Origin: JAYQKL01 sp038142705
Lineage (GTDB): Bacteria > Pseudomonadota > Alphaproteobacteria > RS24
DNA length: 64,000 nucleotides
Direction: 5' to 3'
Assembly: GCA_965217015.1 (NCBI GenBank)
Contig: OZ244224.1
Coordinates: 434,001-498,000, forward strand
The position numbers were made by a program, and so were the translations under genes. The notes beneath the pieces are model-generated. The model saw only the letters and a program-made list of their open reading frames with translations, was not told the origin of the DNA and searched no databases. Below are positions 18,325-26,481 of the stretch, in pieces; the stretch's first letter is position 1, and every line of letters starts with the position of its first letter.

Positions 18325-19137
18325 ATGAATTCACCTATTAAATTAAAGCCATTAATTGCTGGCAATTGGAAGATGAACGCCTCTTCGGTTGAGATGCGCC
18401 AGCTTGCTTTGCTCGCGCAAAAACTGGCTGAAGGTGAAAGCAAGAAGGGCATTAAAAAGCCCAAAAATACTGGTAAAAATGCGCGCAAACAGGCTCTGCC
18501 TGATGTGATGATTTGCCCACCCGCTATCGTGTTGGCGCAAGCGGCCACCCAGCTAAAGGGGAGCCATGTGCAGATTGGTGGGCAGGATTGTCATGAAGAG
18601 AGCGCCGGTGCCTATACGGGCAATATTAGCGCGCCAATGTTGAAACGGGCAGGGGCAAAGGCGGTGATTATTGGTCACTCCGAGCGGCGGCAATATCACC
18701 AGGAAAGCAATAAATTAGTGGCGGCCAAAATGTCGGCGGCGGTGCAGGCTGGGCTGGTGCCGATTTTATGTGTGGGGGAAACCCTTAAAGAGCGTAAGGC
18801 CAACCAAACATTGCGCCTTATCGGGCAACAGCTGCGTGCGGCTATGCCAGACATCACCCGCGCCCAGCAATTGGTGATTGCCTATGAGCCGGTTTGGGCG
18901 ATTGGCACAGGCTTAACCCCGACACTTGAAGAAATTGCGCAAGTGCATGCCTATATTCGTAAAACGCTGATGCGCAAATATGGGGATATGGGCGCGCGCA
19001 TTCGGATTTTATATGGTGGCTCGGTGAATCCTAAAAATGCGGCAGACATTTTAGCGGTGCAAAATGTCAATGGCGCACTGGTTGGCGGCGCGAGTTTGAA
19101 GGCGCTCGATTTTTATAAAATCATCACATCGTCTTAA
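18325..19137 (+). CDS. tpiA: Triosephosphate isomerase, with a Lys-rich insertion
   Basis: Interconverts dihydroxyacetone phosphate and glyceraldehyde 3-phosphate. The active-site residues are in place: Lys in IAGNWKMN, His in IIGHSERRQYH, and Glu in AYEPVWAIGTG. The phosphate-binding ends YGGSVNPKNA and GALVGGASLKA are also present. The protein is 270 residues, about 20 longer than usual, because a Lys-rich stretch (roughly residues 37-59, with seven Lys) is inserted between the first helix and the second strand. It is divergent from ppiD. Confidence 0.97.
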   Translation: MNSPIKLKPLIAGNWKMNASSVEMRQLALLAQKLAEGESKKGIKKPKNTGKNARKQALPDVMICPPAIVLAQAATQLKGSHVQIGGQDCHEESAGAYTGNISAPMLKRAGAKAVIIGHSERRQYHQESNKLVAAKMSAAVQAGLVPILCVGETLKERKANQTLRLIGQQLRAAMPDITRAQQLVIAYEPVWAIGTGLTPTLEEIAQVHAYIRKTLMRKYGDMGARIRILYGGSVNPKNAADILAVQNVNGALVGGASLKALDFYKIITSS

Positions 19138-19261
19138 AAGCGTTTTAAGCCTGTAAGTCTATTCGTATCCCATTTGATGGGAAAATGAAAACAGGGCTGG
19201 ATTTTTTTGTGCCAATGCGATACACAATCCCCAGTTTATTGATTTTGCTGGGAGACAGCCC

Positions 19262-19618
19262 ATGACCGAGACGCTACTGGTCATTCATATTTTTATCGCT
19301 ATTGCCATGATTATTCTGGTTTTATTGCAGCGCTCAGAAGGTGGTGCTTTGGGTATTGGCGGCGGTCAGGGCGGCGGGCTGATGAGTGGGCGCGGTGTTG
19401 CTAATGCGCTCACCAAGCTGACAACATATCTAGCGATTGTGTTTTTCCTGACCAGCATTGGCCTGACCATTTTAAGCGGTATGGAAGCCTCGGACTCAGT
19501 GCTTGATGACTATGTTGCACCAGCAGAAAATGATGATGTGTATCAGGGGCCAGCCCCTGTGCTGCCGGAGGGTTTTGGCGGTAGCGACAGCACATTGCCT
19601 GATTTGCCTGCGCAATAA
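19262..19618 (+). CDS. secG: SecG, protein-export membrane protein
   Basis: A small inner-membrane subunit of the SecYEG translocon. The 118 residues have two membrane helices (about 3-22 and 55-75) around the Gly-rich cytoplasmic loop LLQRSEGGALGIGGGQGG, the SecG hallmark, and an acidic, Pro-rich C-terminal tail. GGGAG precedes ATG 19262. The tpiA-secG-pyrG order is conserved across the class. Confidence 0.97.
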   Translation: MTETLLVIHIFIAIAMIILVLLQRSEGGALGIGGGQGGGLMSGRGVANALTKLTTYLAIVFFLTSIGLTILSGMEASDSVLDDYVAPAENDDVYQGPAPVLPEGFGGSDSTLPDLPAQ

Positions 19619-19708
19619 GTATCCAAATATAATTATCCAAAAATATTTTTAGCCTTCTTTGCACTTTCTGCTCGCAAAGAGTTTGAGTTTTGTGTATTCT
19701 ACAAACCC

Positions 19709-21337
19709 ATGGCGCGATATATTTTTATTACTGGCGGTGTGGTTTCTTCTCTCGGAAAAGGTATAACTTCCGCCGCTCTTGGTTCCTTATTGCAAGCGCG
19801 AGGCTATAAAGTTCGCCTGCGAAAACTTGACCCTTATTTGAATGTTGACCCCGGCACCATGTCGCCATACCAGCATGGCGAAGTTTTTGTGACCGATGAT
19901 GGCGCGGAAACCGATTTGGACTTAGGCCATTATGAGCGCTTTACCGGTGTGCCGGCATCAAAGGGGGATAATGTCACGACGGGGCAGATTTATTCCGATA
20001 TTATCAGCAAGGAACGGCGTGGCGATTATTTGGGCGGCACGGTGCAGGTGATCCCGCATGTCACCGATGCGATTAAGAATTTTGTGTTAAGCGATGTTGA
20101 TGATGTGGACTTTGTGCTGTGCGAAATTGGCGGCACAGTGGGCGATATTGAGGCGCTGCCATTTTTTGAAGCCATTCGCCAGCTTGGCAATGAGCTACCA
20201 CGCGGTGATGCGGTTTATATTCATTTGACGCTGCTGCCTTATATCCCCGCTGCGGGCGAGATGAAAACCAAGCCAACCCAGCATTCGGTTAAGGAATTGC
20301 GCTCGATTGGCATCCAGCCCGATGTCTTGATGTGTCGGTGTGACCGCCCAATCCCTGAATCTGAGAAAAAGAAAATCGCGCTGTTTTGTAATGTGCGCGA
20401 CAGCGCGGTGATTGAGGCGCGCGATGTGGATACGATTTATGCTGTGCCAGAGGCCTATCACAGGCAGGGGCTTGATGAAGAGGTGTTGGCCGCTTTTGGT
20501 TTAGACGATGCGCCTGCGCCTGATTTGAGCGGTTGGCAAAATGTCCTAGCGGCGGTGCGTGAACCCGAAGGCGCGGTCAATATCGCTGTGGTTGGCAAAT
20601 ATACCGAGCTGAAAGACGCCTATAAATCGCTGATTGAAGCGCTGCAACATGGCGGCATTGCCAATCGGGTGCGGGTGAATTTAGAGTGGATTGACGCGGA
20701 GATTTTTGAGCGCGAGGACGCGGTTGCGCATTTGGAAAAAGTAAATGGCATTTTGGTGCCAGGCGGTTTTGGCGAGCGCGGCGCAGAAGGCAAAATTGCC
20801 GCGGCGCATTTTGCTCGCACGCATGATGTGCCTTATTTTGGGATTTGTTTTGGCATGCAAATGGCGGTGCTCGAGGCGGCGCGACAAATGGCGGGCATTA
20901 AAGATGCCAGCTCGAGTGAGTTTGGCGATAAAGGCACGCCGCTGGTTGGCTTGATGACCGAATGGCTGGACGGTGACCAGCTTGAAAAGCGTGGGCTTGA
21001 TACAGATTTGGGCGGCACCATGCGGCTTGGGGCATTTGATGCCAAGCTGGCGCAGGGCAGTCGGGCGGCGCAGATTTATGGCCAGACCGAGATTTCGGAG
21101 CGCCATCGCCATCGTTATGAGGTCAATATGGCCTATCGCGAGGCGCTGGAGACGGCAGGGCTGGTGTTTTCTGGTGTATCGCCTGATGGGTTGCTGCCAG
21201 AAATTGTCGAAATTCCGGACCACCCTTGGTATATTGGGGTGCAGTTTCACCCCGAGCTGAAATCGCGCCCGTTTGACCCGCACCCGCTTTTTGCGTCTTT
21301 TATCGCGGCGGCGCTGGCGCAAAGTAGGCTTGTTTAA
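19709..21337 (+). CDS. pyrG: CTP synthase
   Basis: Aminates UTP to CTP using glutamine. The 542-residue protein has the synthetase domain (RYIFITGGVVSSLGKGITSA with its ATP loop, KLDPYLNVDPGTMSPYQHGE, and the GGTVGDIE Mg site) and a C-terminal class I amidotransferase domain with the Cys in YFGICFGMQMAV and the His/Glu in GVQFHPELKSRP. Family length. The next gene, kdsA, starts 20 bases later. Confidence 0.99.
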   Translation: MARYIFITGGVVSSLGKGITSAALGSLLQARGYKVRLRKLDPYLNVDPGTMSPYQHGEVFVTDDGAETDLDLGHYERFTGVPASKGDNVTTGQIYSDIISKERRGDYLGGTVQVIPHVTDAIKNFVLSDVDDVDFVLCEIGGTVGDIEALPFFEAIRQLGNELPRGDAVYIHLTLLPYIPAAGEMKTKPTQHSVKELRSIGIQPDVLMCRCDRPIPESEKKKIALFCNVRDSAVIEARDVDTIYAVPEAYHRQGLDEEVLAAFGLDDAPAPDLSGWQNVLAAVREPEGAVNIAVVGKYTELKDAYKSLIEALQHGGIANRVRVNLEWIDAEIFEREDAVAHLEKVNGILVPGGFGERGAEGKIAAAHFARTHDVPYFGICFGMQMAVLEAARQMAGIKDASSSEFGDKGTPLVGLMTEWLDGDQLEKRGLDTDLGGTMRLGAFDAKLAQGSRAAQIYGQTEISERHRHRYEVNMAYREALETAGLVFSGVSPDGLLPEIVEIPDHPWYIGVQFHPELKSRPFDPHPLFASFIAAALAQSRLV

Positions 21338-21357
21338 TAAGATTAGGAACCAATGCT

Positions 21358-22203
21358 ATGTCACTGATAAAGCTTGATAAATATAATATTGAAATTGGTG
21401 ACGGTGCGCCGCTTGTTGTGATGGCGGGCTTAAATGTTTTGGAAGATGAGGCGCTGGCGCTTGAGGTGGCGGCGGAGCTGAAAACCATCTGTGCGCGGCT
21501 GGGGCTGCCCTATATTTTCAAAGCCAGTTTTGACAAAGCCAATCGCTCGTCCATTCAAAGCTATCGCGGGCCGGGGCTTGCGGCTGGCTTGCCGATGCTG
21601 GCGGCGGTGAAGGCCGCGCATGGCGTGCCGGTGGTGACGGATTTGCACACGCCCGAACAGGCTGAAGCGGTGGCCGATATTGCTGAAGTGGTGCAATTGC
21701 CGGCCTTTTTGGTACGCCAGACCGATTTGGTGGTGGCAGCGGCTGAGGCGGTGGCGGCGCGTGGCGGCTGGTTGCATGTCAAAAAGGCGCAATTTATGGC
21801 GCCGTGGGATTGCGCTAATGTGATTAGCAAAAGCCGCGAAGTGGCCGAAAATGTACAGATTATCCTGTGCGAGCGCGGCACCAGCTTTGGCTATAACAAT
21901 CTGGTCGTGGATATGTTGGGCCTTGCCGAAATGAAAAAGCTCGGCGTGCCAGTGACGATGGATGCCACTCATGCGGTGCAGCTGCCGGGCGCTGACCCGC
22001 GGACAAAAGGTGCCAGCACGGGCGGGCGGCGCGAGGGTGTGCCGCTTTTGGCCAAAGCCGCTGTGGCGGCGGGCGCCAATGGCGTGTTCCTTGAATTCCA
22101 CCCCGAGCCGGACAGCGCGCTGTGCGATGCGCCAAGCTGCCTGCCGCTTTCTGAAGCCGAAAAACTGCTGACCACACTCAAAACCCTGCACGAAGCAGTT
22201 TAA
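21358..22203 (+). CDS. kdsA: KDO-8-phosphate synthase
   Basis: Condenses phosphoenolpyruvate with arabinose 5-phosphate to give KDO 8-phosphate for the lipopolysaccharide core. The 281 residues form a TIM barrel with FKASFDKANRSSIQSYRGPG, VVTDLHTPEQA, QLPAFLVRQTDL, KKAQFMAPWD, CERGTSFGYNNLVVDM and DATHAVQLPG. Unlike E. coli, the metal-site residues must be inspected by alignment to decide between metal-dependent and independent forms. AGGAA precedes ATG 21358. In relatives eno follows, but here about 5 kb of other genes intervene. Confidence 0.98.
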   Translation: MSLIKLDKYNIEIGDGAPLVVMAGLNVLEDEALALEVAAELKTICARLGLPYIFKASFDKANRSSIQSYRGPGLAAGLPMLAAVKAAHGVPVVTDLHTPEQAEAVADIAEVVQLPAFLVRQTDLVVAAAEAVAARGGWLHVKKAQFMAPWDCANVISKSREVAENVQIILCERGTSFGYNNLVVDMLGLAEMKKLGVPVTMDATHAVQLPGADPRTKGASTGGRREGVPLLAKAAVAAGANGVFLEFHPEPDSALCDAPSCLPLSEAEKLLTTLKTLHEAV

Positions 22204-22236
22204 GGGGCGGTGCTTTACGCGGTTTAAGGGGTGGTG
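22198..22236. repeat. Short direct repeat overlapping the kdsA stop
   Basis: GTTTAAGGGGCGGTG at 22198-22212 recurs as GTTTAAGGGGTGGTG at 22222-22236, one mismatch, 24 bases apart. The first copy includes the kdsA stop codon. The rest of the 194-base gap up to 22397 holds only the start region of the next gene and no recognisable terminator. Confidence 0.6.
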
Positions 22237-22397
22237 GTGCAATAACCCACATTTCTCTGGTTGATTTATGCCAGCTCAAACCGCTGATTTCGCTCATTTC
22301 GCTTAAAGCGTTCAAACCCTGCTGGCCGCTTTCTTTCATATGTTGAAACTGCTATCATTTCCCCATAACCGCCCCATAAGAAGGCGCGAGGGAAAAA

Positions 22398-23489
22398 ATG
22401 ACGGAATTTTTGAAAACAGTGTGGGGTTGCTTAGACACCAACCACGAGTTACTGGCATCATTGGCGCAAGTGGTCGGTATTATTGTTGGTATCATCGCTC
22501 TTGTTCTGGTTTATCGCAGAAATGTTTCGTTTGAGAAGCAGGTAGCGGTTGGACAAAAACAGGCCGCAACGGCGGAAAAAAACCTGTTTTATGAACGGTT
22601 GCGGCATGCGACCTCATTATTGGTTAATAAACATTTGCTTGCGCGGGTGATGGGTGTTGACGATTTGAAGGCTCTGGCCAATGGTTTGCATACGCAATCA
22701 GATGAACATAAATTAATTCGTGCAACTTTATTGTCTTTTGTGCGAAGCCAGAAATTGCTGGAGGTTGAGGAAGGGGCAGAGAAAGATGCGGACACCATCC
22801 GCCAACAAAAATGCACGGAAGTAGAGCGGGCGATACAGGTTTTGGGGGAAATCACGCCTGACAATTCCCGCAATGAAATATATTTGTTCAAACAAGGTTT
22901 GCGCGGGCTGGATTTGAGTTTTGCCAAGCTTCAGGGCGCGATTTTATCGGAGGCCAAGCTTCAGGGCGCGATTTTATCGGAGGCCAAGCTTCAGGGCGCG
23001 GATTTGGAGGAAGCCCAACTTCAGCGCGCGATTTTATCGGGGGCCAGGCTTCAGGGCGCGCGTTTGCCGTTTGCAAATCTTCAGGGCGCGAAGTTGAGGA
23101 ATGCCAACCTCCAGGGCGCGATTTTAAACGGAGCCAACCTTCAGGGCGCAGATTTGGTAATGGCTGAGTTTCAGAGAATAGGAGACTCTCCAGAACATCT
23201 TATTTTTGGTGCAGATTTTTTGGGGACTGAGATACAGGGTGCGAATATGTCAGGTGCCAATTTAAATGATACGTTATCTCTGACGCAAGAGCAGCTGAAC
23301 ACCATAATTTATGTCCAAGGCAAGCCGCCCAATCTGCCAGCAGATTTGAATTTGCCCGAAGACCGCGCTTACAGGTATCAAGGCGGCGGTAAATTTTTCG
23401 TCAAATCCGACCAGCCATGGTCAGAGAAGAATGTAGATGAATGGGTGCATCAAGAACTCGCCGCATTGGCCAAAGAACAAGAAGAATAG
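22398..23489 (+). CDS. Membrane-anchored pentapeptide-repeat protein
   Basis: A 363-residue protein of unknown function. A membrane helix covers about residues 22-40 (SLAQVVGIIVGIIALVLVY). A helical region follows (ERLRHATSLLVNKHLLAR, then TLLSFVRSQK, EVERAIQVLGEI), which resembles the conserved N-terminal segment of many membrane-anchored pentapeptide-repeat proteins. From residue 175 to about 255 there are A(K/N/D)LQGA-type repeats predicted to fold as a right-angled quadrilateral beta-helix, with a looser extension to about 295. The C-terminus has FVKSDQPWSEKNVDEWV, shared with the next gene. Start ATG 22398. The pair interrupts a conserved block, which suggests acquisition. Confidence 0.85.
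   Translation: MTEFLKTVWGCLDTNHELLASLAQVVGIIVGIIALVLVYRRNVSFEKQVAVGQKQAATAEKNLFYERLRHATSLLVNKHLLARVMGVDDLKALANGLHTQSDEHKLIRATLLSFVRSQKLLEVEEGAEKDADTIRQQKCTEVERAIQVLGEITPDNSRNEIYLFKQGLRGLDLSFAKLQGAILSEAKLQGAILSEAKLQGADLEEAQLQRAILSGARLQGARLPFANLQGAKLRNANLQGAILNGANLQGADLVMAEFQRIGDSPEHLIFGADFLGTEIQGANMSGANLNDTLSLTQEQLNTIIYVQGKPPNLPADLNLPEDRAYRYQGGGKFFVKSDQPWSEKNVDEWVHQELAALAKEQEE
22924..23000 (+). repeat. 30-bp tandem repeat encoding pentapeptide repeats
   Basis: Two identical 30-base units (22924-22953 and 22954-22983, each beginning CCAAGCTTCAGGGCGCG) are followed by a third copy identical over its first 17 bases. Ten codons encode two pentapeptides each. Exact nucleotide identity points to recent duplication within the coding sequence. 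Confidence 0.9.
23396..23447 (+). repeat. 52-bp exact repeat, copy 1 (copy 2 at 24505-24556)
   Basis: The 52 bases encoding FVKSDQPWSEKNVDEWV are identical to 24505-24556 in the following gene, and differ on both sides. The rest of the two genes has diverged much further, so this block looks like gene conversion or a recently exchanged module. Confidence 0.9.
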
Positions 23490-23500
23490 GAACAGCTGCG

Positions 23501-24898
23501 ATGGAATTTTTGAAAAATAATTGGCGAGATTTCGTAGTTATCGCTGGCTTTGCGATAATTGCCTTTATTGCTTTTCAAGACAGGCTGAAAGTTTTTTGGG
23601 CGTGGTTGGGTAATGATAATAATTTGCAGGTCGGCCATTTAATAGCTCTTTTGACGGCTATTATTTTGGCGATAACCGGCTGGGCTATTTACAGCCAGTT
23701 TGAAGTTGCCAAGAGAAGCCAGTTTAATGACCAGCTGGGGCGCGGCGCGGAATTATTGGCGCATCAAGAATTGCCAGCGCGTGTCAGTGGCGTGCGGATT
23801 TTGGAAGATTTGGGCAAAAGCGTTGCGGCGGATTCTGCTGAGAATAAATTAGTCAGCGATATTCTGCTGGATTTTGTCCGCGAAAAAGCCGCCCCGCCTT
23901 TGAAAAATGATGGAACGCCTTATGCATCATTTGAGGAATGGCCTACGCCCAAACCGCGAGAGAAACGGCGGGATATTGAAATGGCGATTAAGGCTTTGGG
24001 CGAAATTGTGCCAGATGATGCAGATGTTCGCCGAAAATATCTCAATTTTTCAAGACTAGATTTGCGTATACTGGGTTTGTCGGATACCAATCTTAAGAGC
24101 GCGAATTTGATCGGTGCCAATCTTCAGCGTGCGAATTTGAAAGATGCTCAACTTCAGGGCGCGAATTTGAGCGGAGCCAACCTTCATAGCGCGCGTTTGC
24201 GGGGAGCCAATCTTGAGGGCGCAAGTTTGTTGTTTACCAGTCTTCAGGGCGCGAATTTGAAAGATGCCCAACTTCAGGGTGCGGATTTGAATGGTGCCAA
24301 TCTTCTGGGTACATGTTTGTCTGGGACTGATTTGAAGGATGTGAGGAATCTTATGCGATTTGCCATTGAAAGAATTGCTTATCATAAAGATGAAAAGCCC
24401 AAAAACCTGCCAGAGGGTTTGTCCCTGCCCAAAGACCGCGCTTATGGTGCGCTGGATAGGTCAGGTGGAACAAATGACCCCAATGAAGATTTGTTGGCCG
24501 TTTATTTCGTCAAATCCGACCAGCCATGGTCAGAGAAGAATGTAGATGAATGGGTGGCCAAAGAGCTGGCAGAAGAAAAGGAACTGGAAAAACCAGCAGA
24601 AGAAAGAGGGATAAAAGGGCGTTTGCTGGATGTCTATCTTCAAAATGAGTCCGGTAGAGATGCCATCGTCCTCGTCATCAAAACATCTGACGGCACAAAG
24701 AAAAAACCGCGCAATAATTGGGATGGCAGCAGAGCCGGACATGATGGAGGGTTTCAGGAAAGATGGGAAAAAGCAAACCGCCTCATAGGGAAAAGGGTTA
24801 AAACCAGCGTCTGGGGTGATTATGACGAGAATAAATGGTGGCGGGATTTGGAAGAAATTGCAGCAGAAGATGCCAAAGCCGACAAACCCAAAAAATAG
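23501..24898 (+). CDS. Membrane-anchored pentapeptide-repeat protein, longer paralogue
   Basis: A 465-residue relative of the preceding protein, function unknown. It has two membrane helices (about 11-26 and 46-65), then the same helical segment (GRGAELLAHQELPARVSGV, ILLDFVREK, DIEMAIKALGEIV), pentapeptide repeats from about residue 193 to 280 (ANLKDAQLQGANLSGANL), the shared FVKSDQPWSEKNVDEWV block, and about 120 extra C-terminal residues, charged and containing RGIKGRLLDVYLQNESGRD and several Trp. ATG 23501 has AGGA nine bases upstream. An in-frame ATG at 23441 lies inside the previous gene and gives an Arg-rich extension I reject. The two genes are probably cotranscribed, and convergent with queF. 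Confidence 0.82.
   Translation: MEFLKNNWRDFVVIAGFAIIAFIAFQDRLKVFWAWLGNDNNLQVGHLIALLTAIILAITGWAIYSQFEVAKRSQFNDQLGRGAELLAHQELPARVSGVRILEDLGKSVAADSAENKLVSDILLDFVREKAAPPLKNDGTPYASFEEWPTPKPREKRRDIEMAIKALGEIVPDDADVRRKYLNFSRLDLRILGLSDTNLKSANLIGANLQRANLKDAQLQGANLSGANLHSARLRGANLEGASLLFTSLQGANLKDAQLQGADLNGANLLGTCLSGTDLKDVRNLMRFAIERIAYHKDEKPKNLPEGLSLPKDRAYGALDRSGGTNDPNEDLLAVYFVKSDQPWSEKNVDEWVAKELAEEKELEKPAEERGIKGRLLDVYLQNESGRDAIVLVIKTSDGTKKKPRNNWDGSRAGHDGGFQERWEKANRLIGKRVKTSVWGDYDENKWWRDLEEIAAEDAKADKPKK
24505..24556 (+). repeat. 52-bp exact repeat, copy 2
   Basis: Identical to 23396-23447. It lies in the middle of the longer paralogue, just after the pentapeptide region, whereas in the shorter one it is close to the C-terminus. 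Confidence 0.9.
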
Positions 24899-24913
24899 CC
24901 TTGCGGTATTGGC

Positions 24914-25399
24914 CTAGCGCCCGCGATAGGGTGGGACGCCTTGCTCGGGGATAAACAGCCCCTTTGGTGGCTCTGAGCTTTGCCAAAACACATCAATCGG
25001 AATGCCGCCACGCGGATACCAATAGCCACCAATGCGCAGCCAGCGCGGCTGCATACAGGCGATAAGCCGCTTGGCAACCAGTAGCGTGCAGTCTTCATGA
25101 AACGCACCATGATTGCGGAAGCTGCTCATGAAAAGCTTGAAACTTTTGCTCTCGACCAAATGCTGGTCTGGCACATAGTCAATCACGATATGCGCGAAAT
25201 CCGGTTGGCCGGTGACCGGGCAAATTGAGGTGAATTCTGGCACATCAAAGCGCGCTACATAATCAAGGTCAGGATGCGGGTTCGGCACGGCCTCCAGCAC
25301 CGCTTCATCGGGCGAGGCGGGCAGGGCCGATTGTTGCCCTAGCATTGTCGCGCCAGTGGTGTCGCTTCCTTTTGTGTTTTTGCTGGGATTATCGGCCAT
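24914..25399 (-). CDS. queF: QueF, preQ0 reductase (short type)
   Basis: NADPH-dependent nitrile reductase that turns preQ0 into preQ1 in queuosine synthesis. The 161-residue chain has the catalytic Cys in FTSICPVTGQPD and the family's binding motif ESKSFKLFMSSFRNHGAFHE, and the C-terminus PRGGIPIDVFWQ. This is the single-domain (YkvM-like) form. I take ATG 25399 (MADNPSKNTKGS), which overlaps the end of queD by 11 bases. A longer open frame upstream is out of family. Confidence 0.96.
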   Translation of the reverse strand: MADNPSKNTKGSDTTGATMLGQQSALPASPDEAVLEAVPNPHPDLDYVARFDVPEFTSICPVTGQPDFAHIVIDYVPDQHLVESKSFKLFMSSFRNHGAFHEDCTLLVAKRLIACMQPRWLRIGGYWYPRGGIPIDVFWQSSEPPKGLFIPEQGVPPYRGR

Positions 25400-25760
25400 G
25401 TTGCGAGCCCTTATACAGGCAGGATTGCCCCAAACTATCGCGAAATACCTCAATGGCATAAAGCGCGGGCAGGTCGGTGTGCAGATTGTCCCACAGCCAC
25501 AGGCAGATATTTTCCAGCGTAGGCAGTGACAGCCCTTCAATCTCGTTCAGCAAATGATGGTCTAGCTGCCCGCGCGCAGCCTCCAGCACGGTCCCGAAAT
25601 CGGTCAGGTCCATAATTTGGCCGCTCTCTTGTGCGGGCTGGCCTTCCAGTGTCACGCGCACACGAAAGCTATGCCCGTGCATGCGGGTATTGGGGTGGCC
25701 GGGCTCATAATTAGTGAGACTATGGGCGGCATCAAAATGAAATTCACGCGTTAACTGCAT
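25389..25760 (-). CDS. queD: QueD-like 6-carboxytetrahydropterin synthase
   Basis: A T-fold enzyme expected to make 6-carboxytetrahydropterin from dihydroneopterin triphosphate. The zinc-binding His residues are in FDAAHSL and RMHGHSFRV. In E. coli QueD the segment before HGH is GHKCGRLHGH, with the catalytic Cys. Here it is GHPNTRMHGH, with Asn at the Cys position. The only other Cys residues are in ENICLWLW and GQSCLYKG. Chain length is 123 residues, normal. Its place among queF, queE and queC makes the pathway call strong even though the active site is unusual. Confidence 0.88.
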   Translation of the reverse strand: MQLTREFHFDAAHSLTNYEPGHPNTRMHGHSFRVRVTLEGQPAQESGQIMDLTDFGTVLEAARGQLDHHLLNEIEGLSLPTLENICLWLWDNLHTDLPALYAIEVFRDSLGQSCLYKGSQHGR

Positions 25761-25831
25761 TACTTATCCTCGTCACAAAGCTATATGCCTGATGATGGGC
25801 GCCTCGTCAACAAAAGGGTATCATAATAGGG

Positions 25832-26479
25832 TCAATCCAAACCGAGAATTTTATGGGTTTGCAGGCTCAACCGCCATTGCGGGTTTTGCAAACAATAGGC
25901 AATGCTCGCCTGCACATGATGCGCCATTTGTGCGTCCTCAGCGACTTCCATAGGTTGCAAATAAAAATGCTCAAAATCCAAATCAGCAAAAGCCTCGGGC
26001 GAGAGCGTTTCTTGCGGATAGACAAATTTCAGCTCATGGCCTCTGGTTTGGACAATCTCGCTATTCGGCTTGGGGCTAACACAAATCCAGTCCAGCCCAT
26101 CGGGGGCGGGCAATGTGCCATTGGTTTCCACAGCCGTTTCAAAACCGTGCCGTTTCATGGCTGCAAGCAAGTCTTCATCAAGCTGCAAAAGCGGCTCGCC
26201 ACCCGTGAACACAATATAGGCATCGGCCATTTCATCAGGGGCTGGCCAAAAACCAGCCAGCGTGTCGGCGAGTTCTTGCGCGGTTTGGTACTTGCCGCCA
26301 TTTTGTCCGTCTGTGCCGACAAAATCCGTGTCGCAAAATGTGCAGGCGGCGGTGGCGCGGTCTTTTTCAAGGCCTGACCATAAATTGCAGCCCGCGAAAC
26401 GACAAAACACAGCTGGTCGTCCTGCTTGGGCGCCTTCGCCCTGAAGGGAAAAAAATATCTCTTTAACCGCATAAACCAT
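25832..26479 (-). CDS. queE: QueE, 7-carboxy-7-deazaguanine synthase
   Basis: A radical-SAM enzyme that contracts 6-carboxytetrahydropterin to 7-carboxy-7-deazaguanine. The 215 residues start VYAVKEIFFSLQGEGAQAGR, the QueE hallmark. The cluster cysteines are spread as CRFAGCNLW...ACTFCDTDF, a variant with a long insertion seen in many proteobacterial QueE. TGGEPLLQ and ETNGTLPAP follow. It lies two bases after queC and 71 bases before queD. Confidence 0.97.
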   Translation of the reverse strand: MVYAVKEIFFSLQGEGAQAGRPAVFCRFAGCNLWSGLEKDRATAACTFCDTDFVGTDGQNGGKYQTAQELADTLAGFWPAPDEMADAYIVFTGGEPLLQLDEDLLAAMKRHGFETAVETNGTLPAPDGLDWICVSPKPNSEIVQTRGHELKFVYPQETLSPEAFADLDFEHFYLQPMEVAEDAQMAHHVQASIAYCLQNPQWRLSLQTHKILGLD

Positions 26480-26481
26480 GA

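Noticed and set aside
21430..22242. Long open frame on the minus strand through kdsA (270 codons)
   Set aside because: It mirrors the codon bias of kdsA, has no recognisable domain, and kdsA itself is certain.
22924..23165. Regular 30-base repeats resembling a CRISPR array
   Set aside because: The repeats are contiguous without unique spacers and lie in frame in a long gene, where they encode pentapeptide repeats.
23441..23500. Arg-rich N-terminal extension of the second pentapeptide protein
   Set aside because: It overlaps the previous gene, and ATG 23501 has a good ribosome-binding site and starts a normal membrane segment.
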